From Neolentinus lepideus HHB14362 ss-1 (lineage: Eukaryota > Basidiomycota > Agaricomycetes > Gloeophyllales > Gloeophyllaceae), in contig KV425615.1 in assembly GCA_001632425.1 (NCBI GenBank), positions 64,846 to 128,845 on the forward strand: DNA of 64,000 nucleotides, written 5' to 3'. Below, one piece after another: positions 1-15,678 of this stretch. Every line of letters begins with the position of its first letter. Within the stretch, counting starts at the first letter, position 1. The notes below the pieces were generated by a model. It ran no database searches, had not been told where the DNA came from, and saw only the letters and a program-made list of their open reading frames with translations. Made by a program: the position numbers and the translations under genes.

Positions 1-356
1 GCCAAAAGAAGGAAGAGAAAAAATAGAGACAAATAAGTGTGAAATTCGAATTTAATTCTCACACACCCAGTAATACCTTGCTAGTCGCAAGGTAAAACGC
101 AGTCTGTCCATGACTGCAAGCCGGCCCGCCGGATGCCGTTAACGCAGAGAGCCATGTTTTCACCGCTTTGCGTTCCGTGTTCATAGCCGAGGCTGCCAAG
201 ACCGGACGAGCAGTGATTCTGGGGCCCCATGCAGAAGACTCGTTCAGGTACACGAACGTATCAGAAGCTGGTCGCTTTGAGGTCAACAGTGCAAATACTC
301 AAGAGGCCGGCTTGAACCTGTTTGCTCCAATCGGGTCAAGGTCCTCCTTTGCAGTC
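1..356. other. Intergenic leader upstream of the first transporter
   Basis: No gene is supported here. The frame of the downstream transporter stays open back to about 168, but that stretch has no resemblance to a transporter N-terminus, so it is treated as 5' untranslated or promoter DNA. Confidence 0.5.
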
Positions 357-2863
357 ATGTCGTCGCTTGCTAAAGAATATGAGCCTCCAGTCCAGATCGA
401 GGATTTGGAAGATGTCCGCTCAGCAGACACCGTCGAAGGTAAGCTCAATTTTCGCAGATACGCTCCGCGAGGAGCCACACAACCAATTCCTCCACCCATA
501 GCACCCGTAAAGGGCGTCGACGCCGAAGTAGTAGAATTCTTCGCCCAGAATCACGTCAGTGCCCCAATCGACGAATCAACCAACCGGCGTCTCCGTTGGA
601 TGGTCCACAAACGAGTCCTAGTCGTCATGGTTGTCACCTACTTCGCTCAAACACTAGACAAAGGGTATGCCGACGCGCTGTTTTCACCTGAGTTAAGTGG
701 AGCTGATTGCACTAACAGGACTTTGAGTTTCGCGTCTATTATGGGTATTATCAAGGACACCAAGTTAGTCGGGCAGCAGTATGCCTGGCTGACAACATGC
801 GGTCCGTACCATCCTGATGTACGTATCTGGAATCAGCTGATGGCACGATTTAGTGTACATTGCGATGTGCGTGGCATTCATACACTATGATGGTAACACC
901 TGACCAATGTCTACATCACTAGACTGATTTCTGAGTTCCCGACCAATATCCTACTACAGCGTCTCCCTGTGGCGAAATACCTCGCGTTCAAGTAGGTCAT
1001 TACTCTAGTACCAAAAGCACGGTCAACTCAGTTGTCCGGTGTTTCACAGCATCATGGCCTGGGGAGCTGTCTTAGCTTGCACAGCAGCATGCCAGGACTT
1101 TACCGGCCTAGTAATAGTACGCACACTGCTGGGCATCTTCGAATGTGTCTGCCAACCCGCCTTCGTATTCCTGTGAGCCTTCACTGGCGTGTATCTCCTG
1201 TGATGGCATTAAATCTTCTTAGGTCGACCATGTGGTACACCCGGAAAGAACAGGCGCTGGTCATCGGGTCGTTTTACGCTATGAACGGTTTCCAGCAATG
1301 CGTTGGCGGTCTGATCGCATATGGCATTGCCCACACCCATAGCAGTACCATCAAGAACTGGCAACTTCTCTTTACGGTACAGCACCTTCGGAGAAGCCGC
1401 TATTATCTAGTACCGCATACTGATTATTTCCTCTTCAGTTACTTGGCTCTATTACTGTAGTCTGGGGTCTTTTTGTGATGTTCTGGTTGCCCGACAGCCC
1501 AATGCGAGCCAAGTGCTGGTCCAAGGAGGACCGTGTGCTGATTGCCGAACGTGTTCGGGGGAATGAGACTGGTATCCAGAACAAGCAGTTCAAGGTAGGC
1601 GTGTCCCCATATGACACACGAACTCAACTCATCGGACGTCCAGTGGCATCAAGCGAGTGAGTCTTCGGAGTGTTATGGTGCTAAAATTTGTCGGGATACC
1701 AATGAGTTGCAGTCGAAGGGTTCACTGATGCAACCGTCTGGGCGGTGACAATAATCTCCTTCACTAATGGCCTGCCCACCGGCGGTCTCGGTGCGTTCTC
1801 TAACCTCATCCTAAACGCCTTCGTAAGTCTCCTTGCCACAGAGGTTTCCTGACTCTTTAATTTGACTCTGGAGTAGGGTTTCACTCAGCTGCAAACATAT
1901 CTACTCGCCATTGCCCAGGGCGCGATCGTTATGACCTTCTTGTTCAGCGGCGCTTGGTTGTCGACAAAGTACGACCAGAAATTGCTGTTTGGATTTGTAT
2001 GTAGCACAAATAATCACCAAGGCATCAGACACTAATCTCACCTCTAGCTTTACACTCTGCCGAATATCGCTGGTACCATCGTGTTTTTGAGTAAGCAGAT
2101 CCGGACATAGTAACTCTTGTACTGCCGACTTCTAAACTTGTTAGCCGTCCCAACTAACCCTCACACCAAGGTCGGACTACTGCTCGCATTCTAGTACGTG
2201 TCGCTTCTCCTATGTTAGATCCATGTTCCGACTGCGTGTTCTAGCTGTACGCAAGGCTTCGGTGCCGTAGCCATCCTCAACCTTGCAGTCATGTCCGGAA
2301 ACGTAGCAGGCAGAACCAAGCAAGTAGTCGCATCAAGTATGGTCTTCATGTGAGATCCTCATCTTCAATCTTGTATGCCACATCTGAAAGCTTCGTAATA
2401 GAGCTTGGGCTGTTGGAAATGCTGTTGGTCCGCAAGGCATGTCTCTTATCCTGTAGCTTTTCCACGTATCCACCGACCTGAATTTCTGTCTAGTGTTCCG
2501 GGCCAACGACGCACCCCGTTATATCAAAGCTTTTATTGTCCACATCATCATATATGTCATTCAATGCGCAGTGATCATTCTCCTTCGGCTGCACTTGGTG
2601 CGCCAGAATGTGCTTAAGCGCCGCGCGAAGGAGCCAGCAGTAACGACGAGGAGTGGACAGGATGCTGTGGGTTCTGTCCTTGGATCGCTCTTTTGGCTCG
2701 GCATACTGACGTGACGGCACGATATTCAGAATGAAGGCATCGAGCACAGACATGCGTTTGACGACCTCACGGATAAGGAGAACCCTGATTGTACGTCCAG
2801 TGCTGTTGAATCCTTTGAATTATGTGAGCTAATAACTTGTCGATAGTCCGATACGTCTATTAG
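357..2863 (+). CDS. MFS transporter, allantoate permease (Dal5-like) family
   Basis: A plasma-membrane permease of the anion:cation symporter branch of the major facilitator superfamily, whose fungal members import allantoate, ureidosuccinate, vitamins or small acids. The start at 357 begins a hydrophilic N-terminal tail of about 80 residues. The stretch RRLRWMVHKRVLVVMVVTYF and then QTLDKG mark the first membrane helix and the loop after it, as is typical of Dal5-like proteins. KLVGQQYAWLTT and later exons carry further helices. The C-terminus FDDLTDKENPDFRYVY is the family's usual tail; its last residues lie in a small exon after an intron that ends at about 2846, with the stop TAG at 2861-2863. 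The gene has about ten short introns. The substrate cannot be told from sequence. It converges on the P-loop gene. Confidence 0.85.
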
Positions 2864-3135
2864 GAAGGTGTACCATCTACGACAGACACGTACTGCGTGA
2901 TGTCCAGTCCTGTAACATATACCGATTGACTCTTGTGTATTGTATTACTTGGATCTTACCCTCTATCTAGTTAGAGTCATCCGCTGAGGTTGTGTTGAAC
3001 CAACTGAAGCGAACGCCGAGGAAATAATTGCGAGAATGGAGCCATTTATATAATGCTGATAGAATACATCTCAAGGAAAGTGTCATGCAAGAAATCCCAT
3101 AGGGTTGGAAGCTAAGATGAGTATTTGAGTCACTT
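2864..3135. other. Convergent 3' intergenic region
   Basis: A short spacer between two genes that end toward each other. No further gene or repeat is visible. Confidence 0.5.
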
Positions 3136-4960
3136 CTACAGGGTAAGCACCGATGCCCCGCCATCAGCAGTAATCCTCTTCCGCGTCTTCATCACGATAT
3201 ATCGACGGCCGAACTGGTCTAGAGATCTTGGATTGGAGTTTGGTCCCGGGTTTATGCAACCAGGAGTAACAAACGTGCCCAATCCAGTCGGCGCTAGCAC
3301 AATTGCCTCCCCAGTCTAACATATAGAAAAATCTGTCAACAAGATATAGTGAACAAGTAATATTGAACGTACTCTGAGCCGGACTATCTTGTCGAAGACC
3401 TTTCTGTCTGAGAAGTCTGCCGAAACATGCTTCACAATGTGTTCCCACCAAGTCGGCGAAGAGAAGCGGTGGAGAACCATGACGGTACAGAGGTCCAGCA
3501 AAACAGACGGGACTACAGTGGGCTCTGGTACAAATGACAGTCAGGTCTTGGTCCCGCGAAGTCGACGTGCGTTTACCAACCCTGGGTACTGATGATGACC
3601 CGCATTGCTAGATGACGCTGTTCGCGGATCAGTGTCGAAAGGGCACTCGTTAGACAAGATGACCCTTCATTGACCGATAGGTACTGGAATATCATTGCGT
3701 CTCCCTCCCAATTATACCGAGAACGTAAAGTGACACGTACTTTGTGTGCTTCATCCACAAGAAGGACCTTTCCCGTCCCAACATTCGCGCGCAGGAACAT
3801 CCTGACAGCAATCTCGAATATCCCACAAGCTGAGGCAGGATCAATAAAGGGACTCGAAAGGTCAATAATTGTGAGTTGCCCTTTGGCAAACAGTGGTCCT
3901 AGGCCCTTGACTTGCTTATTTGATCCGGTGAAGGTGTTCATCAAAGCCATGCGCTGTTCGAAGCTTGCCGTCTGTGCAGGGTTCCACTTCCGCTTTGTCT
4001 CTTCCAACTTGGTATTGAACGCCGGCACCGAGAAATTTTCGCCGAGATCTCGAAGAATAGACTATTAGGATAAAAATGCGTGTGAGCAGACTCTTGCAGG
4101 AATATAGGACCGCAACTCACGAGGATTGTCTGGACGTACAAAGGAGCAGAATCGCTAGACTCCACAGCCATCATGGACAAGAAGGCCTCCGCATCGAGGT
4201 CGGATTGCTTGAACAGGAGAGGCTGGACAGAAATATTGCCGCCCAACGGCCGATAGATTGCTTGCATGGTGTTCAAAGACGACTTGGCCACAAACACTCG
4301 CACCGGCGGGGGCTTGACGCCAGGCACGCCTGAAACACCGAGCCACGCTGCTTCACACGGCCTGGAGTTCATACCCCCGTCGCCGAAATGCAGAACGAGG
4401 CCAGACAGTTCTTTCTCCAGGGATCCGATTTGCGGATAGCTCGCGATGAACATGTTCTCTAGCATGACAGAGACAGTGTGCGATTTGCCAGATCCCTGGA
4501 CACCACATACAACTGTGGAGAAGGGAGCGTTCTGGACACACGCAGTTCTTATTTCAACATCACGGATGGGAGGAATAGATGTCCTACCGTATTGAAATAA
4601 AGCCTTGGGTCTTCGGGTGTTTCGCTAGACCCACAAGAACTAGCAAACAAGAGAGTTGAAGATGGTAAGGTATGTCAATTGGAAGCAAACTCACGAGATT
4701 GATTGAATACCACCAAGTACACCGTACTGAGTCTTTGAATGGTCAAAGTCCGCTTGGACGTAGGCATCTCTGGTGAGAATGGGGGCAGTCGACAGTTCGT
4801 GGTCGTGGTCTTCTACGGATATCTTGGTAAACGTATCGTCCAGAAGCTCGAACTCCGACTAGATAGTTTAATAAGTACTGTACTAAGGAAGGTCAGTGTC
4901 GGATGCATACGGGGCAAGCTTTGTAGCCCAGGCCATCATTGGTGTCTCTGGCAACGCCAT
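3136..4960 (-). CDS. P-loop NTPase of a basidiomycete-type AAA-like family
   Basis: An ATP-binding protein of unknown biological role found widely in mushrooms. Walker A is GVQGSGKSHT near residue 110 and Walker B is KVLLVDEAHKYL. RHLAMRVIISTQ follows as a sensor-like strand, then EPTVVPPVLLDLCTV, HRFSSPTWWEHIVKHVSAD and a C-terminal part with TGEAIVLAPTGLGTF. Exons join cleanly from FELLDDTFTKI through to the stop at 3136-3138. The first coding piece, MALPETPMMAWATKLAPY, resembles the family N-terminus, but its junction to the next exon cannot be placed: the obvious GT...AG pair encloses only 25 nt and gives the wrong phase. This could be a sequence error, an odd splice site or a disabling frameshift. 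ATPase activity is inferred from the motifs only. Confidence 0.75.
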
Positions 4961-5902
4961 TTTTAAGATAGTCCTAGGGAGCCGCGTACATCAAACCTAA
5001 GAAAAGGTGGATCTGGGATATACTGACTCCAATATCTACCAGTCCTGGCATAGTAGTAGAGCGGCAGAGCGTTACACAGCCAGAAAGAGGACGAGCTCGG
5101 GGTGGTGATGACTTGGCGATACTCCTGCATAAGCAACATATACCAGGACCCCGCGCCAGCACGTTGCATCTAACCAGACACAAGGACTTCCAAAGTAGCC
5201 ACATCGTGCATGTTTCCAGCAAGGCAGTCCCGAGCGGAGTAGCCACATCGTGCATATTTCCAGTAATGCAATCCCGGGCGTTGCGAAAAATGATTAATAC
5301 AGTGCATGCTGGGGCGAATCCAAGACAGAATAAGAGACTGCGCCGCCACTAGTACTCAGATGTCAGACTTGGCCCTGAAGTTGTCGAACGCGCGGGAGAT
5401 GCCGAGATCCTGGCTCTTAATGGAGATTTATTTTTGAGTCGACAAATGACCCTTCACGGCCTCTCGTAGCAAGAGATAGGTCTCTAGTAGTCCGTTTTGA
5501 GGTGATATGCGCGGGTATAACTTATCATATGTCGTGCATTGATATACCATTGAATGGTGATCTATGGTAATGGTATTGCATTATTTTATACACATCTGTC
5601 CTAGTACTCTCCGGCTTCCATGTCTCCACATAGTCTTCCCGAGCTAGCAATATATCTATATCGAAATGCTCGCTTTAACAGACTATACAATGTTTGTTTT
5701 TGACATCATTGGCGGTGTTTTGGCCGCATATCTGTTGAAGAGAGTCATATGTTTTGCCTTTTTCAGCCGTGAGAATTTCCCCAAGGGTACCCTTAACCGA
5801 GATTTCTGATATGCGATCTAATATAATTTATTCCTGTCCACCCCTTGTCCGCGTTCAAGTCCACAGGGTGCTTGTCTCCATTCTCAACTCCTGCCCGACG
5901 TC
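4961..5902. other. Intergenic region with a short imperfect duplication
   Basis: No complete gene is seen. On the minus strand, short stretches at 4974-5255 look weakly protein-like (one frame reads HDVATLEVLVS, which recalls an ankyrin helix), but frames do not connect, so this may be a decayed gene or chance. The right half, from about 5500, is AT-rich and should carry the RRP8 promoter. Confidence 0.4.
5195..5282. repeat. 44-bp imperfect tandem duplication, two units
   Basis: The 16-mer GTAGCCACATCGTGCA occurs at 5195-5210 and again at 5239-5254, and flanking bases (tttccag, then a/c-rich sequence) also repeat with a period of 44 bp. A few substitutions separate the units. Confidence 0.8.
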
Positions 5903-7344
5903 ATGTCCCTATTTGAGGTGCCAGGCTGGCGTGTTCCGGCTGCTCCATTCCCTTCGACGAACCGCAAGAAGCGCAAAAGGCTGTCTAATGCAGCACCGGA
6001 CAAACTAGAATCCGCGGCTAACAACATTGAGTCTCTCATGCAGAAGCTGGAGGGGGCAGACAAATCCAAGGATCGGAAGGGGAAGAAACGGAAGATCGAT
6101 GATATGAATGTGAAGAAGCAGCCTGCGCAGCCGGAGCAAGGACCTGAGAGTGCACGCGAGTCCCCACACACTGGGAAGAGCAAGAAGAAGAAGAAAAATA
6201 AAACCACATCAGATTTGTCTGAGAAAGAACAGGCAGAATCTGTTGAAAGGTCTGGACGCAGGAAAGAAATACCAGCGTCGAAAAAGGCTTCAAAACGCGA
6301 GGAGTCGAGGTCAGGAGGTGGACCCACATCCTCTAAACCGTCATTGAAGTCGCCTGGCCTCACTGATCTACAAGCACAAATGAAGCAGAGTCTAGATGGT
6401 GCGCGTTTCAGGCGAGTTGATATTTCTCAACATCTCCGCAGTATGTTCGCAAGCTAAAACGTGCTTGTGCACGTTGTAATCCAGGCTAATCAACGAAACG
6501 TTGTACAAATCTGACAGTGGACATGCGTATCAGATGATGAAGGACGATCCGAATATCTTTGAAGAGGTATGCATGTATCGATGTGACCGCTGGGCGATTC
6601 AGCTTCCAAGCTCACATGCATGGCATAGTACCATAAAGGGTTCCGTCATCAAGTGCAGTCATGGCCAGCTAATCCTATCTCGCATTACATCGAGACACTA
6701 TCTACCTATCCTGCCAGAACCGTTATTGCGGATCTGGGCTGTGGCGATGCAGCTCTTGCTAAGGCGCTCGTGCCCAAGGACCTGACAGTGTTATCATTCG
6801 ACCTCGTTTCTGACGACAAATATGTGATCGAAGCAGACATATGTGCTAAACTTCCGTTACCCGGCTCTGAAAGTAATGTCGAAGACGAGGAATCGCAAAG
6901 TAACGCCCAGGTTGTAGACGTCGTCGTGTGTGCCCTAAGTTTGATGGGGACGAATTGGCCTGGCTGTATACGGGAAGCGTGGAGGGTGCTCAGAAGCGGG
7001 TAAACACAGTTCCTCGTGAGCGTACCCATCTTGCTCATTAACGCCGAAATTTGCCCAGAGGCGAACTGAAAGTTGCTGAAGTAGCAAGTCGTTTCACCGA
7101 CATCGAGGCCTTCGTCTCGTTGATCACCTCTATTGGCTTCAAGCTCAAGTCCAAGGTATGTGGTTCAACAGTGGTGTGCTCCGTGTCGATATTCTGAAGT
7201 GCCACATAGGACGACCAGAACACGCACTTCACTCTGTTCGAATTCCGGAAGGTGTCTAGAAAGCATGAAATTTCTGAGAAAGAATGGGAGAAAATCCTGT
7301 CTCGAGGCAGTTTACTCAAGTCTTGTGAATATAAACGTAGGTGA
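5903..7344 (+). CDS. RRP8: Ribosomal RNA-processing protein 8, 25S rRNA (adenine-N1) methyltransferase
   Basis: A nucleolar SAM-dependent methyltransferase; in yeast Rrp8 makes m1A645 in 25S rRNA. The N-terminal ~170 residues are a lysine-rich low-complexity tail (KKRKR, KKKKKNK runs) consistent with nucleolar targeting. Next come LDGARFR and INETLYKSDSG, the conserved entry to the Rrp8 domain, then YHKGFRHQVQSWP, the SAM site motif VIADLGCGDAALAKAL, DVVVCALSLMGTNW and the end CEYKRR. The join between ARFR and LINETLY requires a GC-AG intron (donor AG/GCGAGT at 6412, acceptor ending 6484); reading past it gives an early stop. The stop TGA is at 7342-7344. All Rossmann-fold hallmarks are present, so the enzyme looks intact. 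Confidence 0.92.
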
Positions 7345-10378
<3,034 letters not shown>

Positions 10379-10691
10379 TATCCTCACGATCTACTTGCTC
10401 GCTGCTGCTATGTTGTGTTGTGCTTTCGCTGTCGTTCTCGAGTTGACATTTGTTACTTTTGGGACAATCTTACGTCGTCTTGTAGGCGACGTCATTCATC
10501 TGTAGCCGCGATACCTACTATTTTCTTGTAATTCGTATCCAGGTTCTGTATAATTATGCAATAACTATGTGACGTGGATAGTATACAAACCGCCCATATA
10601 TTGAAGTACATGGATCATGACATGGTATCGTGAATTTCGTAGTACGTGAGTTGATGTAAGGCGTCCAGTGATCAGTACACCTGGGAATGTG
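10379..10691. other. Convergent 3' intergenic region
   Basis: AT-rich spacer between the convergent GH9 and sulfite reductase genes. It may include an extra terminal GH9 exon; nothing else is visible. Confidence 0.45.
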
Positions 10692-13600
10692 TCAGACACG
10701 CAGCTTAGGTTCGTAAATGCCGCGACGTACCTCTAGGACGTAACGCTCCTCTTCCTTCAATCCTTCTAAGAAGTCCCCAGCGCCCTTGGCATCCATGCCG
10801 TTGTACTTGACAAGGGCATCTACGAGAGCCTCGTACACATCCGGCACTGGCCAGGTGGGACCGCAAAGGTAGAAGACGCCGCTCTCCTGGTACAACATCC
10901 GAGCGAGATCCTCTGCGTCTTCCAACATCTTATGTTGGATATATACCTTCTTAGGTCCATCTCGAGAGAATGCCAGTCCAGCCTTCGTGATCGTCTTGTC
11001 GAGGATAAACGCCTCGATCTCCTCACCGTAAAGGTACTCTTGCGACTGGTGCCGAGAACCGAAGTAGTAGTAGATGGGGCCGATCGGAAGTTTTTGTGAT
11101 GCAAGCCAGGCGCGGTACTGGAGGAAGGCACGGAAGGGGGCCGCACCAGTTCCAAGACCAGCCATGATAAGAGGCTGCATATTGTCAGGAGGCAGCTGGA
11201 GTAGATGGTGTGAGCAGAGATCCATCGTCAAGAATGGAGCTGGAATTTACCTTCATCACACTGGGTTTGATAGAGACGGTGACCTTCTGGCCCGGGCGCA
11301 GACCAGCCAAGTACCGCGTACATTGCCCATAACGAGGTGAACCTATTGAAAGGCTCCATCGGGACCCATACTTTCTATAGAGTATAAATGCGACGTACCA
11401 CTCGGCGTGACCCACTCTACGCTGACGACGAGCAAATCGACCCGATCACCCACTACCGCTTGCGAGCTGGCAATACTGTAATGCCTCGGTTTGATATCCC
11501 CGATTAACTCGCACAAGACCTCAATACCGGGTCTCGCGCTCGGATACATCCTCAGTACATCAGCAAATGTAACCGTATCTTTCTCAGACAGCTTCTTAAA
11601 TGTCGATGATCCCTCTGGCGATCCAATAAACTGGAGCGCCATTTTATCCGTTTTCGCTGCGGCGTACTCCGATAGGTCAGTATAGAACGATTTCGGCGGT
11701 TTTCCGAACAAGTCGATCTGCTGCTGCAAAGCTTGGAAGACGGTGCGAGTGTGCATCTTCCCGTCGATGTTTGGTACGGGGATGGTGATCAGTCGGTTAG
11801 GGTCGACGCCGTACCACCTACAGAAGTCCACTACTTCCTCCTCGTCATTCCATCCGTGCACGCCAAGGGCCTCTCCAATAGCATATGTGAGTCCGGTACC
11901 CGACGTGTCAAATTCGAGATGGAAGACATTTCTGTCGTACTCCTTCGGCGTGAGGCGCTTGTTAACCGTACAAGTGGCAAGGAACGTCCGGTCGGGGATC
12001 TCAGGTCGAAGAGCTGGGTTCTGGGCGTATAAACCAGATGAGACTTCGTTCTGGGGAGTGAACGCAGAGGGGAAGATGATGTGCTTGGCAGCGTCATGCC
12101 AGGAGCCCAACCTCGCTCCATTGACAACCGTGTCGCCTTCATCCGTCTCCACTGCAATAGCGTTGAAGCTGAACAACCTGAGAACAGTGCCCTTGCTCGA
12201 CTCTGCTGCAGAATCGTGGGATGCGAGATCGATCTCGATAAGGGCGTCCCAAACTCGACCGCTGATTTCAGCAAGATCGAGGCCATGTACAACATCCCCC
12301 ACAACAGCGCGAGCGACCTTCCGTACAACCTGTTCATTGGCTGTCTTCCCAAGGTACAGCCGGAGGAACGCAAGATAAGAGATGACATTTTCGACGTCAC
12401 TCCTTGCTTGACCCTCCTTACTAACAAGGTCAGCCGACAGCTGTCGCGCGTCAATAGTGCAGAGGCGCAGCTGTCTCTCAGCAACTACGGCAGCGACATC
12501 AGGTGCAAGGTTAGAAGCCAACTCAGCAGGCGACCACGTAGTGACGACGAGGACTTCCGAGCCCCGCCTGGCATTATTGAGCACTTCATGGGACTTCAGC
12601 AACGTCTGATCCAACACCGCAACAAAGTCCGCCTCCCCCGCTCCCTCCGAGTTGATGGGAAGGAGAACCGGAATGGGCAAGAACGGCTGCTCGCCATCCT
12701 TAGACAGGATGATTCTGTCCGCACTGATGCCGCCAGGCTTCGAGAACGCATCATGGTCAGTGAGGCGTCGCGCCGTGATGGTACGACTCGTGATGAAGGT
12801 ATCCTCCACGGTCTGAGGCAGGGCCTGTAATGCTGACCCAGGACTGCTGAAAAACAGCAGCTTCTTCGTGCCTGGGGTGTTCAAAGTCAGGACCTGCGCA
12901 TTGCCGGGGACAAATCCAGACAGTACTGCAGCGAAAGACGACGGTCGGGATAAGAAGTGCTCGAGTTTCGCAGGAGTGACGCGGTGTGCATGCACAGACG
13001 GACCACGGCTCGTGGGTTCCAGAAGCGCCGAGAAAACGTCGACGAACAAGCTTCCTTGGCTCGTCTCTGTAGGGACATCATCCAGGACGTGCACTTTTTT
13101 CACGGAAGACGGAATGACTTCCCGAAGAGATTCCTCGCTCCAGGGCCTTAGCACCCTAACGGTGACGACGCCCAGACCAGGAATCTGGCTCGCCAGGGCT
13201 TTGGCAGCCAATGCCAGCGGCCCATTGAGCAAGACCACAACAGTGTGAGCTTTGTTGTCGCCAGCGTAATCAAAGAAGTCGTAGCCGGCTTCCTTTAGTG
13301 CTTCACGGACGCTGACTTCAGCCTTAGCCTCGAGCTGGACATTCGGGGCGGTAGCACTGCCGATTTCTCTGGCTGAGCTGTGGTGGTCGAATATGTGGAT
13401 TACGTGCGAAGATTGTAGCTTGTAAGATAGGGCAGCGAGATCGACGGACTCCTGGGGCGTCGCAGAGAGCAGGACAGCAAAGCTCTCCGGCAAAAGAGAA
13501 AGAGCAGGCGCCAGAGGGGCAAGGGTCGGAGAAAACGTGAAAGATTCACCGGTAGGAGTAACTGCTGGTACCTGAACAACAAGTCGTCCATTTGCAGAGG

Positions 13601-14024
13601 GCTTGGGAAGGCACAATAAGGCTTGAGCCATGGGCGACAGCCCAGATGGTGTCGTGTATGCAGTCAGCGTCCCAAGCCTCGCTACATCTTTGCTAGAACC
13701 CAATCCCTGAGACAGTCTCCCGACGAGACTGAGCCCCGCTCCTGACCTAGTCTGCAGGCTCACCACATTCGCGGTCTCACTACTCACGCCGGCCCAGGAT
13801 TTTGTGAGCGTTCCGAAGCCGACCTGTTCTGCAAGATCGTAAATGAATACGGTAGAGCTAGATGAAGCTCTAGACGCGATGGATTCGATAATATTGGACG
13901 CGGGAATGCTGGAGGTCTTGAGCTTCAGGACGTGCTCCAGATCCGCGTTTTTTAGTCCGGACGGCGAGGTGCCCCGTAATGTCGAAGTTGCCGACACCGG
14001 CGTAGAGATACCTGAGACCGACAT
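10692..14024 (-). CDS. MET10: Assimilatory sulfite reductase (NADPH), flavoprotein component
   Basis: The alpha subunit that passes electrons from NADPH through FAD to the haemoprotein subunit during reduction of sulfite to sulfide, in the cytosol. Length is about 1,050 residues, normal for fungal Met10. The N-terminal half is pyruvate:ferredoxin-oxidoreductase-like. The C-terminal half is a cytochrome-P450-reductase-type module: RHYSIASSQAV is the FAD-binding motif, GTGAAPFRAFLQ and YYYFGSRHQSQEYLY are NADPH-binding, and the protein ends ERYVLEVRRGIYEPKLRV. The first ATG of the long open frame is at 14024; bases further upstream stay open but have no ATG. Two introns near 11.35 kb and 11.22 kb join TPSG to SPRYGQCTRYLAG and SVMK to LPPDNMQPLIMAG, giving a continuous domain. 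The first 900 residues come from one exon. Confidence 0.93.
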
Positions 14025-14428
14025 GGATGGCCAGCTGCGACTCTGTGCAGGGCGGGAGGACAAAGGTAGAAGAAAAGAAGATACGGCACGGTCGGTAACG
14101 TTGGGCTAATCATATTTGCGAAGGGTTCGCCGTGCAAAGAATGGTGCAATCGCTGCAGTGGTCTCGCGTCAAGAGACCTTGCCTTTCTCGGAAATTGTGG
14201 CGGGTGTTCCTCTTTGGGCTTCGTCGTTTCGTATGCGGGCCTTCTCTCGCAATTCCGAATTACATGTCAAGAAGCCTTATCGTGCACTGGCAACTGATTG
14301 ACTGCATATGTCATATTAAACGCGGGTCCGACGACTGCTGTGGACTTTGTATGGTACCATCCATCTGAAATCTCGATACAATACAATACATCCGAGCCAC
14401 ATTTGCTGTTTACCACCTTCGCGAGATC
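14025..14428. other. Intergenic region
   Basis: Upstream region of MET10 and the 3' side of the uracil phosphoribosyltransferase gene. No gene is supported. Confidence 0.5.
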
Positions 14429-15415
14429 TCAAGAACCGCGAAGGGTGTTGAACAAGCGATCACCCTACATCAAGATTTGTTAGGAAGATGTAATGCAGTG
14501 CTGAGAAGGGGGTTCGCTCACGGTGTCGCCTAATCCAGGTGAGATCAGACCTTTATCCGTCAAGGTTGGGTCAACGGCTGCAACCCAGATCTCCAAGCCG
14601 GGAAATTCTGCTAGTACCCGCTTCAAGCCATCCTGCGATCCCAGGATGCATATCAGCTTGATATGGTTGACTAGCCGGAGGAATAAGTTGATATATCTAC
14701 CATACAGATACTACCAGACTCACCAGGAACACCCCAGTCAAGAATCATATTTAAAGCTGCACATGCAGTACCACCGGTAGCAATTAACGGATCCAACAGG
14801 AAGCACATGTCGATGGGCGGTGTCGGAGGAAGCTTCGAGTAATCTGGAGACAGATTAGCGATGACCAGGGCACCAGAATAACGGCGCACATTCGACGGGC
14901 TGCAGACTGACTTTCTCCCTGTATATACCCAGGTGATAGACGGGCGCAGACCTACGATGGGATCAAATGGACGGGACGAACAGCAGTAAAGAAATGAAGG
15001 ACATACGGGAAGAGGTCCAGCATCGCGTCCGTCATGCCCAAACCCGCTCTCAAAATAGGGGCGAAGCCAATCTTGGGCTTGATGGTGCTGCCCACAAACG
15101 GCCCAATAGGAGTTTGCTAGTCGACGCAAAGCAAGTGGACAGATGTCGACTTTATTGAGCTAGACATAACGGAGACGAACGTGCTAACCCCATGAAAGGT
15201 TTCCTCCTCTAGGTCGCGACTGGCCTCAATACCCAGGATCAGACTAACATCGCGAATACCCTGACATAAGAATACCCTCCGTTAGATCCAAATATTGCGA
15301 TTCCGATATGAGCCCGCACCTCCCTGAAATCCTTGGGCGTTGTGGACGTCTGCCGAAGATTGCTGAGGCGGGCATTGACGAGAGGATGAGAAAGGACGTG
15401 CAACTTCTCTGACAT
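14429..15415 (-). CDS. Uracil phosphoribosyltransferase
   Basis: A pyrimidine-salvage enzyme that converts uracil and PRPP to UMP. The start at 15415 gives MSEKLHVLSHPLVNARLSNL, the N-terminus typical of the Upp-like form. FREGIRDVSLILGIEASRDL, APILRAGLGMTDAMLDLFP and the PRPP loop LLDPLIATGGTACAALNMIL follow. KLICILGSQDGLKRVLAEFP and the C-terminal GLGDTGDRLFNTLRGS complete the fold; the last part is reached only if the GTGAGC donor after GLGDT is spliced to the acceptor that ends with ctacatc on the plus strand near 14462. Five or six short introns are present. The sequence is closer in pattern to the compact bacterial-style enzyme than to yeast Fur1, but that is my recollection of the families, not an alignment. 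Confidence 0.88.
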
Positions 15416-15678
15416 GGGAACGAGATCAAGAGCCCAAGTGGATCAGATCAGCAGTGTGTCTAGAGCACAAGACGTGCAGGAGACTTGAGAACGTCTGTCG
15501 GAGTCTGGAGACGATGCTTCGGCCTTCCGCCTATGCTACGGCGCGTCGGCCCGGTTAACCCGGTCTGCATCTCAGAGCTGATCATTCCAAGTTTGCCACA
15601 CCCCAGAGGTATAACAACTCGTTCAGATGGACGCCACCGCGGAGACTCTTCTTTTCTCGCCCTTAGTCTACATACACA

